Source: Porifericola rhodea
GTDB lineage: Bacteria; Bacteroidota; Bacteroidia; Cytophagales; Cyclobacteriaceae
Length of the DNA stretch: 64,000 nucleotides
Direction: 5' to 3'
Assembly (NCBI RefSeq): GCF_030506305.1
Contig: NZ_CP119421.1
Span: forward strand, 1,232,354 to 1,296,353
Below, in pieces: positions 44,484 to 51,930 of the stretch (position 1 is its first letter; each line of letters begins with the position of its first letter). The notes under the pieces are model-generated. The model ran no database searches and was not told the origin of the DNA. It was given only the letters and a program-made list of their open reading frames with translations. A program made the translations under genes and the position numbers.

Positions 44484-45626
44484 TTAAAATTCCGCACTTA
44501 CTACTACTCTTCGGTTTTGCGAGCGCCCAAAAGCATCAGCATTATTGGCTACGGGCTCATTTTCACCTTTACTCCTGCGGTAAAGCCTTACTTTACCTTT
44601 AAGCCCCAGGCGAGCCAGGTAGTTGACTACAGTTTGCACCCTCCGGCGGGCAAGCTGTTCATTATAGGTATCCGACCCCCAGCTATCGGTGTGCCCTACT
44701 ACCCAAATAGCTTTGGCAGCATTTAAAAGCACATCATCAGCAAACTGCCGAAGCTTTTCTTCAGCATCAGGACTTAGCTCACTACTATCCCAATCAAACA
44801 AAATGGTGTGCGGTGTTACTAGCGTACTTTCGGAGTTCGTTACAATTTCTGTAGAAGGAGTGTTAAAGCTTCGGAATGACTTTTCTTTAAGCAAAACACT
44901 GGAGTCCAGCATGGGATCGTGTACATCTGCAATGGCCAGGCGTATTCGGTATTTGCGCCCCGGCACTACAGCAGCCTGAGCGGTAAGTACCTGCGTTAAG
45001 CCATCGTACTCCAGCAGATCATACCATTGCCCGCTCTTCCGATAAGCATTGGCAATGTACCACTCATTATGCCGTTTGCTGTTGATGTGGTCTACATGTA
45101 CCGGAAGTTGGGTTTCCGGTACCAATGCCAGATTATAAGAACGATGGCTGCCGAGATCAGTAAGTACAAAGGCAAAGACATCATGAAAGCCTTTACCTAC
45201 AAACTCAGGGTATTCTTCTGAAGCAAAAATGTATTCAAACGCAATAGTATTTTGCTCGGGTACAAAGCTAAATTCCAGCACGCTGGCATCATAAGTAGTA
45301 CCTCCACTCAGTTTATCCAGATAAGAATCTCCGGCAGTACGATGTACCGAGCTGGTAGCGGGGTTTTGGTTGGGTCCCCCGGCACTTTTGGCATCTCCAC
45401 TGGAAAGGATAATACCTTTCTTCAGTGGAAAGTCTTCATTGTTAACCTCAAATAAGCCTAAAGCCCGGTACGAACCTTTAAAGCTGATATGGCTCAGGCT
45501 GGCATTCGCCTGAAAAAAAACTTCCCTTACCAGGCTTTCCTCATTATAAGATGTGTCTACACTGAGCTGCGCCAGGCTATGGAGCGGTAGCAATATACAA
45601 AGCCATATGGTACAGTACCCATGCAT
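44484..45626 (-). CDS. choice-of-anchor-L domain fused to OmpA-like domain
   Basis: A 380-aa exported protein. After the signal peptide ('PLHSLAQ') comes a choice-of-anchor L domain: 'GLFEVNNEDFPLKKGIILSSGDA', 'TTYDASVLEFSFVPEQNTIAFEYIFASEEY' with the FASEEYPE signature, and 'GRKYRIRLAIADVHDPMLDSSVLL'. The C-terminal 110 residues form an OmpA C-terminal peptidoglycan-binding domain ('ILFDWDSSELSPDAEEKL', 'VVGHTDSWGSDTYNEQLARRRVQTVVNYL', 'NRRVVVSAEF'). Choice-of-anchor L proteins usually end in T9SS sorting or other anchors, so here the OmpA domain takes the anchoring role. Start ATG 45626 used; the frame extends 6 codons to a TTG. 29 bases separate this start from the dipeptidase stop. Confidence 0.85.
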   Translation of the reverse strand: MHGYCTIWLCILLPLHSLAQLSVDTSYNEESLVREVFFQANASLSHISFKGSYRALGLFEVNNEDFPLKKGIILSSGDAKSAGGPNQNPATSSVHRTAGDSYLDKLSGGTTYDASVLEFSFVPEQNTIAFEYIFASEEYPEFVGKGFHDVFAFVLTDLGSHRSYNLALVPETQLPVHVDHINSKRHNEWYIANAYRKSGQWYDLLEYDGLTQVLTAQAAVVPGRKYRIRLAIADVHDPMLDSSVLLKEKSFRSFNTPSTEIVTNSESTLVTPHTILFDWDSSELSPDAEEKLRQFADDVLLNAAKAIWVVGHTDSWGSDTYNEQLARRRVQTVVNYLARLGLKGKVRLYRRSKGENEPVANNADAFGRSQNRRVVVSAEF

Positions 45627-45655
45627 ATACTCTAACAACGACAATAAGGCATCTA

Positions 45656-46426
45656 TTATTCCACTATGCCATAACGCCGGTCGGCCTCATTTCGCGACAT
45701 TGCATTAAAATGCCACCATTCACTGGTAATTATAGAAAAGCCTGCCTCCGTCATTACCTGTCGGAGCAGCCTGCGGTTGGCTACCTGCTCTTCCGTAAGT
45801 TCTCCTTTAGCCAGCATCTCTTCTTCCCGCACCGGATAAGCTTTTACGCCAAAGTAGTCAAAATCGGTACCCATATCTATAGGCTGCCCCTCTGCATCGG
45901 CTATGGTGAGGTCTACTGCTGCTCCATAATTATGGATAGAACCCTCCTGAGGGTCTGCTACGTACTTGGTTTTTTGATCAAGGGGCATATCCAGGGTATC
46001 CCACAAAATTTGCTGCACGCTGCGGGGCCGCACAGCATCGTAGATGTAGAGGCTATAGTCTTTTTTCATCTCTTTAAGCTTACGGTTAGCCTCCGCTAAC
46101 ATTTTGGCAGGCTCAGGCTGCATGTAGGCTTCGTCAAAATCTCCATATACATCTACCCCTACAAAGTTGTCGGTAGTACTGTAACGCAGATGTACAACTA
46201 TACTGCTGTCTATATCTTTTATTCTGACCAGCCCCTGCTCCCGGAGGCTTTGTTCCAATGGGCTAACCTTATCTGTAGATTCGGGCATATCAACTGTTTG
46301 GTCCTCCTGCTGTACCGTCGGTATTTCTTCGGGTCTCTCCTGTTGCGCTGGCTGGCAGGCAAATAAAAATAGAGCTCCCACTACTGAGGGCAGCTGCTTA
46401 TACTGTAATAGATACTTTACACTCAA
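45656..46426 (-). CDS. D-alanyl-D-alanine dipeptidase-like lipoprotein (M15D, VanX/DdpX type)
   Basis: A 256-aa lipoprotein (lipobox LFAC, Cys24) with an M15D catalytic domain at about residues 60-250. The signature SIHNYGAAVDLT gives zinc ligands His165 and Asp172; 'SEWWHF' supplies catalytic Glu236 and ligand His239; 'DAVRPRSVQ' carries the conserved Arg. The family cleaves D-Ala-D-Ala or related dipeptides, as VanX does in vancomycin resistance and DdpX in peptidoglycan recovery. Being an exported lipoprotein without a van cluster, wall-fragment scavenging is more likely than resistance. The only start in reach is TTG. The 284 bases upstream hold no gene. Confidence 0.9.
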   Translation of the reverse strand: MSVKYLLQYKQLPSVVGALFLFACQPAQQERPEEIPTVQQEDQTVDMPESTDKVSPLEQSLREQGLVRIKDIDSSIVVHLRYSTTDNFVGVDVYGDFDEAYMQPEPAKMLAEANRKLKEMKKDYSLYIYDAVRPRSVQQILWDTLDMPLDQKTKYVADPQEGSIHNYGAAVDLTIADAEGQPIDMGTDFDYFGVKAYPVREEEMLAKGELTEEQVANRRLLRQVMTEAGFSIITSEWWHFNAMSRNEADRRYGIVE

Positions 46427-46478
46427 TGTTCTGTTCTTTAAGCTTTTATGTAGATATGAGGCTTACGATAGTATAGCA

Positions 46479-46543
46479 AATGTAATTACAGTTTTCTGTG
46501 GATATGCGCGCTTAGTTACATTGTATACCTATCTGCTTACATT
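46479..46543. repeat. three TTACATT motifs in the divergent gap upstream of the HU-like gene
   Basis: AATGTAA at 46479-46485 and TTACATT at 46516-46522 and 46537-46543, the last two 21 bases apart. These are short motifs that could occur by chance in AT-rich DNA. The rest of the gap 46427-46710 shows nothing recognisable. Confidence 0.3.
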
Positions 46544-46710
46544 ATGTATGGCTATAAAGCTAAGGTAGCTTTAGCCTAAAATCAAATATGGAGAAAAGCC
46601 CTGCCTACTTTTATTGCAAAATTTCTTAAGCCTTACAGATTACAACAATTCACTGAAACAGAGCATGTTTGGCATAAAACGATTAGCTATTTTTACAAAA
46701 AAGACTGCTT

Positions 46711-47427
46711 ATGCCCATTCATTTCTCACTTTACCCTAATCCTTTCAGTAAGCAAAAGGATGAAATGGTAGCTCGCGTAGTAGCCAGAGGCTATGCCGAT
46801 GAAGAGGAAGTAATTGAGATGATGCTTATGCGCAACCCCAGACTCAGTCGCACGCAGATACTAAACGTACTGGAAGAATATACCCTGGCTCTGGAGTATT
46901 TGCTTAAAAATGGGCAACATATACATACCCCACTGCTCAAACTGGAAGCTAGTATTAAAGGCAAGTTTAATTCAGTGATAGATGTTTATGACCCCAGGCG
47001 CCATCAGCTTTGTGTAAACGCCAGCCCCGGCAAGCGCCTACGTAAATTGTTAAACGAAGAAAGAGCTTACCGACAGCCGGTCAACTCGCCACAGCCCTCT
47101 ATTAAAAAGTTTGAACATTTTGACTCTCAGCTTGCTTCGCATACTATTATGCCCGCCATGCCCGTGCGCTTAAAGGGGTACAGACTTAAGGTTAATGAGG
47201 CAGCAGAAGATGAAGGGGTTTATCTAATGTCTGATTCTCAAAAACAGTACAAGGTAACTCAGCTTATGAGCAACAAAGCCAGTGAGCTTTTTTTTATAAC
47301 CCCTAGCGAACTTAAAGAAGGCAGCTACCACCTTGAAGTACGCTGTAGGCAAGGCAACAGCACACAATTACGTAAACATACATATCCCCAGCTCCTTCAT
47401 TGTCAGCTAAGCGCTAGCTCCGAATAA
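46711..47427 (+). CDS. HU-like DNA-binding domain protein with DUF4469-like C-terminus
   Basis: A 238-aa protein of a Bacteroidota-specific group. The first 120 residues resemble an HU/IHF-like fold: 'EMVARVVARGYADEEEVIEMMLMRNPRLSRTQILNVLEEYTLALEYLLKNGQHIHTPLLKLEASIKG'. A basic linker is followed by a C-terminal Ig-like region of about 90 residues ('VRLKGYRLKVNEAAEDEGVYLMS', 'FFITPSELKEGSYHLEVR') as in DUF4469. These proteins are thought to be DNA-binding or nucleoid-associated; function not shown. Three regularly spaced dyads follow within 4 bases of its stop codon. Confidence 0.72.
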   Translation: MPIHFSLYPNPFSKQKDEMVARVVARGYADEEEVIEMMLMRNPRLSRTQILNVLEEYTLALEYLLKNGQHIHTPLLKLEASIKGKFNSVIDVYDPRRHQLCVNASPGKRLRKLLNEERAYRQPVNSPQPSIKKFEHFDSQLASHTIMPAMPVRLKGYRLKVNEAAEDEGVYLMSDSQKQYKVTQLMSNKASELFFITPSELKEGSYHLEVRCRQGNSTQLRKHTYPQLLHCQLSASSE

Positions 47428-47944
47428 ACTTTTCGCAGGCTGCGAAAGTATAAAGCGCAGCCTGCGCTATCCAATTTCGCACACTGCGATACACCTGTCT
47501 CTAACTTAGCTTTAGTCATACTCTCGACTAGCTACTACCCCACACTAACCGAGTAACTGCCAGACTCTAAGCTTGGTAACGCCTAAAGCATTGCTTACTA
47601 CTGGCAGTATCTAAAGGTCTGCTCATCAGTGCATCTATTTTACTTCATATTTTAGTTTAAGTATTACACAAGTAATTGAAAGATGCGGTGGGGAGTTTGT
47701 GCAAAAGTTTTTTAGACGCTTTACCCTTCGTTTTCAGATCATTAATGGCCTGTTACTATTGAAGTAATAGCTTCGTTACCAGTGTTGCCAGTGTATAAAG
47801 AAAGCTTTACTATGACATAGGATAAGTATAAAGACTTAAATGAAGCTTAGCTCACTTTATGGGACACAAAATATTCTTTTCCTTACATTGCTTTTTTAAG
47901 TATATTTTCAAGAACATGGAAGACTATACACTACACAAGCTTAT
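47428..47944. other. 517-base gene-free region
   Basis: Apart from the three dyads at 47431-47489 I see no gene, terminator or clear promoter here. The sequence is AT-rich towards its right half. A ten-codon frame (MEDYTLHKLI) ends in an ATGA overlap with the DUF1611 start codon; it is too short to call. Confidence 0.5.
47431..47489. repeat. three 22-bp-spaced CGCA-N3-TGCG dyads (iteron-like)
   Basis: TTTCGCA-GGC-TGCGAAA (47431-47447), AGCGCA-GCC-TGCGCT (47454-47468) and TCGCA-CAC-TGCGA (47477-47489). The centres are at 47439, 47461 and 47483, exactly 22 bases apart, so the same face of the helix is presented every two turns. The arrays share CGCA-N3-TGCG but differ in flanks. They start 4 bases after the stop of the HU-like gene. 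This looks like a binding-site array for a dimeric protein; each alone could also fold as a short hairpin. Confidence 0.65.
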
Positions 47945-49012
47945 ATGAAAGAAAATGCAATCATTATTACTCATGCTTACCTCGCTACACCACGCGCTAA
48001 AACCGCGCATGGACTTATCCGCGACTCTTCCAAATACCACATACTTGCCGTCATAGACCCTGAACACGGAGGCAAAGATGCCGGGGAAGTGGTAGATGGC
48101 AAAAAACGTAACATTCCTGTATTTAACCATCTGGAAGAGTTTATGGCACAAAGTAGAGAGGCGGCTACGGTTTGCCTGGTAGGGGTAGCCGGTAAGGGAG
48201 GTCTGATACCTAATGGTATGCTGGATACCGTTAAAGAGGCCATTAAAGCGGGTATGTCTATTGTAAGTGGGCTGCATGAGTATATGAGTGACATAGAAGA
48301 GCTAACTACTCTAGCAGAGGAGCATGGGGTAAGCATTACTGATATTCGTCGTCCCAAACCCAGGCATACGCTAAAGTTCTGGAACGGCAGCATCAAAAAA
48401 GTTAAATGTCCTAAGGTTGCGATTCTGGGAACAGATTGTAACTTGGGTAAGAGGACGACCACACGTTTGCTCATGCATGCTTTGGAAGAAGCCTGCATAC
48501 AAACGGAAATGATTTATACCGGACAAACCGGCTGGATGCAAGGGAGCGAGTACGGCTTTATCTTTGACTCTACGCTTAACGACTTCATCTCTGGCGAACT
48601 GGAAGATGCCATTGTTCGCTGCTATGAGGCCAAACACCCTCAGATCATATTGCTGGAGGGGCAGAGCTCGTTAAGAAACCCCAGTGGACCGGGTGGCTCA
48701 GAATTCTTGATGTCGGGCGATGCCAAGTATGTCATCCTTCAGCATGCTCCCGGCAGGACATATTTTTACCATTTTGAAGAAGAGCAGTTTGAGATTCCCT
48801 CGCTGGAGAGTGAGATTAAACTGATTGAATCATATGGGTCTCAAGTAATTGCCATCACTATTAATGAGCAAAACCTAAGTCCTGAAGAGGCGCGAGCTTA
48901 TCAAGAGCAGTACGAAGATAAGTTCGGAATACCAGTACTCATCCCCCTGCAGGAAGGCATGCAGGCATGCATACCACACATCCAAAAAATGATAGATAGC
49001 CATGAAGATTAA
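47945..49012 (+). CDS. DUF1611 protein (DgcN-like)
   Basis: A 355-aa protein of the DUF1611 family. The N-terminal Rossmann-like domain (residues 1-130, 'LVGVAGKGGLIPNGMLDTVKEAI') is followed by a P-loop domain with Walker A 'GTDCNLGKRTT' (about 160-170) and 'LEGQSSLRNPSGPGGSEFL'. In other bacteria a DUF1611 protein (DgcN) paired with an enolase-superfamily racemase (DgcA) is reported to handle D-glutamate via its N-acetyl form. Here the next gene is an Ala-Glu epimerase homologue that overlaps by 11 bases, which fits such a pair. Confidence 0.8.
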   Translation: MKENAIIITHAYLATPRAKTAHGLIRDSSKYHILAVIDPEHGGKDAGEVVDGKKRNIPVFNHLEEFMAQSREAATVCLVGVAGKGGLIPNGMLDTVKEAIKAGMSIVSGLHEYMSDIEELTTLAEEHGVSITDIRRPKPRHTLKFWNGSIKKVKCPKVAILGTDCNLGKRTTTRLLMHALEEACIQTEMIYTGQTGWMQGSEYGFIFDSTLNDFISGELEDAIVRCYEAKHPQIILLEGQSSLRNPSGPGGSEFLMSGDAKYVILQHAPGRTYFYHFEEEQFEIPSLESEIKLIESYGSQVIAITINEQNLSPEEARAYQEQYEDKFGIPVLIPLQEGMQACIPHIQKMIDSHED

Positions 49013-50069
49013 AGAAGTACGCATAAGTAAAGAAAACCTTGAACTTACCCGTCCTTACAGCATTGCTTATAAGTCGGTAGACTCTGTGGATAACTGTATA
49101 GTAGAGATTATTCTGGAAAATGGCACCAGCGGTCTGGGCGCTGCCAACCCTAGTAAGCAGGTGGTAGGCGAAGATGTCAATGACACGGTAGAACTTCTAA
49201 AAGCGCATGACTTTGGCTGGCTGGTAGGGCGAGACATTCGTGAGATGCACCAGCTCTGCTTTGAGGTGATGCAGCACTTTCCTAAAAGGCCAGGCGTAAG
49301 AGCTACCCTGGATATTGCCCTCCATGATCTCTTTACCAAGCAGCTGGGCGTACCATTGGTCAAGTACCTGGGGCAAAAGCATAAAGCACTTCCTACCTCT
49401 ATTACCATAGGCATTAAAGGCGTGGAAGAAACCGTAGAAGAGGCTAAGGAATATGTGGGCAGAGGCTTTAAATATATAAAGGTAAAAACTGGGGTCTCTC
49501 TGGAAGAAGACATAGAGCGGCTCAGCAAAATTCATGAGCTATACAAAAAGGATATAGTACTCCGGGTAGATGCTAACCAGGGCTACACCAAGCTACAGCT
49601 GGAAGATTTTTATTACAAAACCCTCTCTATGGATCTGGAGCTTATTGAGCAACCCCTGCCTGCCGATGCTATTGAGGAGTACAAGAAGCTACCCTCTGCG
49701 GTGAAAGAACTGGTAGCACTGGACGAAACCGTAGTTAGCCCTTATGATGCCCTAAGGCTGGCATCCAAACCCTCTGCCGGCGGCATCTTCAATATTAAGC
49801 TGATGAAGTGTGGAGGTATCAGTTGTGCTCAGGAAATTGCTGCTATCGCTTCAGGTGCAAACATTAAGCTGATGTGGGGTTGTAATGATGAGAGTATTAT
49901 CAGTATTGCTGCGGCTTTGCATGCGGCCTTCTCTTCTGCTAACACCCACTATATTGACCTGGACGGCAGTTTTGACCTTGCCCGGGATGTAGCGAAAGGC
50001 GGTTTTTATCTTAAAGACGGGGTAATGTCGCTAACTGATAAACCAGGCCTTGGAGTAGAAAAACTGTAA
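49002..50069 (+). CDS. L-Ala-D/L-Glu epimerase-like enolase-superfamily enzyme
   Basis: A 355-aa member of the muconate-lactonising subgroup. Catalytic lysines Lys160 and Lys162 in 'YIKVKTG' and Lys266 in 'IKLMKCGG'; metal ligands Asp190 ('RVDANQGY'), Glu216 ('LIEQPLP') and Asp241 ('LDETVVSP'). The Asp319-x-Asp321 pair ('IDLDG') matches the DxD motif that holds the dipeptide's ammonium group in characterised L-Ala-D/L-Glu epimerases. It would convert L-Ala-D-Glu from murein to L-Ala-L-Glu. The alternative is an N-acetyl-D-glutamate racemase (DgcA) with its DUF1611 partner. The 11-base overlap with the upstream gene shows translational coupling. Confidence 0.87.
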   Translation: MKIKEVRISKENLELTRPYSIAYKSVDSVDNCIVEIILENGTSGLGAANPSKQVVGEDVNDTVELLKAHDFGWLVGRDIREMHQLCFEVMQHFPKRPGVRATLDIALHDLFTKQLGVPLVKYLGQKHKALPTSITIGIKGVEETVEEAKEYVGRGFKYIKVKTGVSLEEDIERLSKIHELYKKDIVLRVDANQGYTKLQLEDFYYKTLSMDLELIEQPLPADAIEEYKKLPSAVKELVALDETVVSPYDALRLASKPSAGGIFNIKLMKCGGISCAQEIAAIASGANIKLMWGCNDESIISIAAALHAAFSSANTHYIDLDGSFDLARDVAKGGFYLKDGVMSLTDKPGLGVEKL

Positions 50070-50092
50070 ACAACTGTATGAGAATTATAGAT

Positions 50093-50127
50093 AAAAAGCT
50101 CACCTGGCATTTCCAGGTGAGCTTTTT
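50093..50127 (+). terminator. terminator after the epimerase gene
   Basis: Perfect stem AAAAGCTCACCTGG / CCAGGTGAGCTTTT around CATTT, followed by T residues. Symmetry lets it also act on the convergent GAF-protein transcript. Confidence 0.9.
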
Positions 50128-50211
50128 CAAGATAGTATAGTCGTCGGGCTTCTGCCCTACAGACCAACGGCTCACACATGTATGTAGTGGCCATTGCGGC
50201 CTCTTCTCTCT

Positions 50212-51693
50212 TTATTCTTTTTTGTACTTAGCGGCCATTTTGTCCATCATACGTGAGCGCGCCTTATCTTGTTTAGCGGCTCTCTCTGCCTCTACCCGCT
50301 GTGCTTCTTCATTTATTTTTTTAGCTTCTTCCAGTTCCTGTAGTTTGGCCTGTAATAGTTGCTGATTTGCTTCCAGCTCTTCGCGTAACCTTTCTGACTG
50401 CTCCTGTGTAGCCTGTAGCTCTTCCATATTCTGCCGCATTTCTTCTTCCTGCGCTCTAATCTCTTCATTCTGCTGCTGAGAGGCTTGTAATAACAGCTTC
50501 GTCTTTTCGTTGATACTGTTGTTTTTCAGCGTTGCTGCAATGTTTTCGCCCAGGGTCTGTATAAATTCTATCTCATGTGGAGCAAACTCATTAAAGGAGG
50601 CCAGTTCCAGCAAACCTTCCACCTCATCATTAATTTTAAGAGGTACAATTAGTAAAGAACGAGGAGTAGCTTTTCCCAGGCCGGAAGTTATATTTACATA
50701 ATCCGAGGGTATTTCGGTCAGGTAGATGGGTTCTTTCTCCAGGTAGGCCTGGCCCAGCAAGCCCTCTCCCGGCGCTATACTTTTTTTCAGGTACTTCTTT
50801 CTATTATAGGCGTAGCATGATAGAAGTTGAATTTCTTTCTCTCCCTCATCCTCTTTTACCAGAAAAAGCCCCCCCTGGTTAGCCTCCAGATATTTAATAA
50901 TGTAGGCGATAACGCGGTCGCCCATAGACTTGGCATTGTCATAGTCACGCAAAATACTACTTAGCTTAGCTAGACCTTCTGAAGCCCACTGTCGTTTTTT
51001 CTCTTCTTCCTGTGCATTTTTTAGCTGCTCTATGCTAGCTTTCATCTCTACCTCCGACTGGGCTATCCGCTGATTTGACTCTTCAGCTTCCTCCAATAAG
51101 CGAGCGGTTTCTTTTTCTGCCTGCTGGTTCTGATACACCAGACTAAATACTCCGCCAAAAGCAAAAAGCACACTATTAATAATAGCCATAGTACCTACAT
51201 AGCCTTCGCGTATGATAGAAGCGTCTACCTCAGGCTCCCATAGCCCCTTGGTATAGTCAAAGGTCATGATAATAGCAATGGCAATAGCTGAAAGTACTGC
51301 CATATAAGTCTTTTCTCTCAGGTCAAATACCAGAAAAACAATGATAGAAAAGCTTAGCTCTACCATGTATACGCCCAGCACAGGGCTGTCGGTAGCCGAG
51401 GATAAGCCCATATTGTATGTAGCTGACAGCACTAAAGGCAATAAAGAGATAATGATGCGAGCGAGCTTATTACTGCCGGCTTTGTTCAGCATGATACTTC
51501 CAAAAGAAACGCCTAAGCCTAGAATAGGCACAATGGTCAAAGGGGGGAAGTAGATAGCAGAAAGTATAATAAAGGGTATAGCCACCCCAAAGCCAACAAT
51601 AAGACCGATAATGTTAGATACTCTAATTTTACCTTGCAGGTAGGAGGGCTGCTGAGGTAGCACTCCTGAATTGATCACTTTATTTAGCGCCAT
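50212..51693 (-). CDS. membrane-anchored GAF and coiled-coil protein
   Basis: A 493-aa protein. Residues 25-205 hold about six transmembrane helices, followed by a first coiled coil (about 205-245), a GAF domain (about 255-400, 'MGDRVIAYIIKYLEANQGGLFLVKED', 'KSIAPGEGLLGQAYLEKEPIYLTEIP', 'SLLIVPLKINDEVEGLLELASF') and a long Glu/Gln-rich coiled coil to the C-terminus. This is the sensor half of the histidine kinase/adenylate cyclase type proteins of Bacteroidota, but there is no kinase, cyclase or GGDEF output. It may pass its signal through the coiled coil to a partner protein. Confidence 0.8.
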   Translation of the reverse strand: MALNKVINSGVLPQQPSYLQGKIRVSNIIGLIVGFGVAIPFIILSAIYFPPLTIVPILGLGVSFGSIMLNKAGSNKLARIIISLLPLVLSATYNMGLSSATDSPVLGVYMVELSFSIIVFLVFDLREKTYMAVLSAIAIAIIMTFDYTKGLWEPEVDASIIREGYVGTMAIINSVLFAFGGVFSLVYQNQQAEKETARLLEEAEESNQRIAQSEVEMKASIEQLKNAQEEEKKRQWASEGLAKLSSILRDYDNAKSMGDRVIAYIIKYLEANQGGLFLVKEDEGEKEIQLLSCYAYNRKKYLKKSIAPGEGLLGQAYLEKEPIYLTEIPSDYVNITSGLGKATPRSLLIVPLKINDEVEGLLELASFNEFAPHEIEFIQTLGENIAATLKNNSINEKTKLLLQASQQQNEEIRAQEEEMRQNMEELQATQEQSERLREELEANQQLLQAKLQELEEAKKINEEAQRVEAERAAKQDKARSRMMDKMAAKYKKE

Positions 51694-51724
51694 AAGTATA
51701 CAGTAAACAATTGATTATTTTAGT

Positions 51725-51732
51725 CAAAAATA
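51725..51732 (-). promoter_or_regulatory. -7 box TATTTTTG of the GAF protein gene
   Basis: TATTTTTG on the minus strand 31 bases before the ATG. A TTTG lies 24 bases further upstream, slightly too far for the usual spacing. Confidence 0.4.
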
Positions 51733-51930
51733 ACTAATCCATTTGCCTACACTACACAAAGTATTTATTCAATATTACATTCCCTGCTGGCAGGATAAAT
51801 TGTATAGATTTCAGGGATTGCGTGAACGTTACCCTAATAAAATTGATGCTTTGTAGTTTTTTTAATATAGCTCTACTTTATTCGTTATTTTGCCGCAACC
51901 AATATTCATGTAACAAACCGGATACAGTAT

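Noticed and set aside
45656-46426. Vancomycin-resistance vanX
   Set aside because: No vanH, vanA or vanRS genes are nearby, and the protein is a lipoprotein; scavenging is more likely.
47977-48498. 173-aa minus-strand frame inside the DUF1611 gene
   Set aside because: Shadow frame; the plus strand has clear P-loop motifs.
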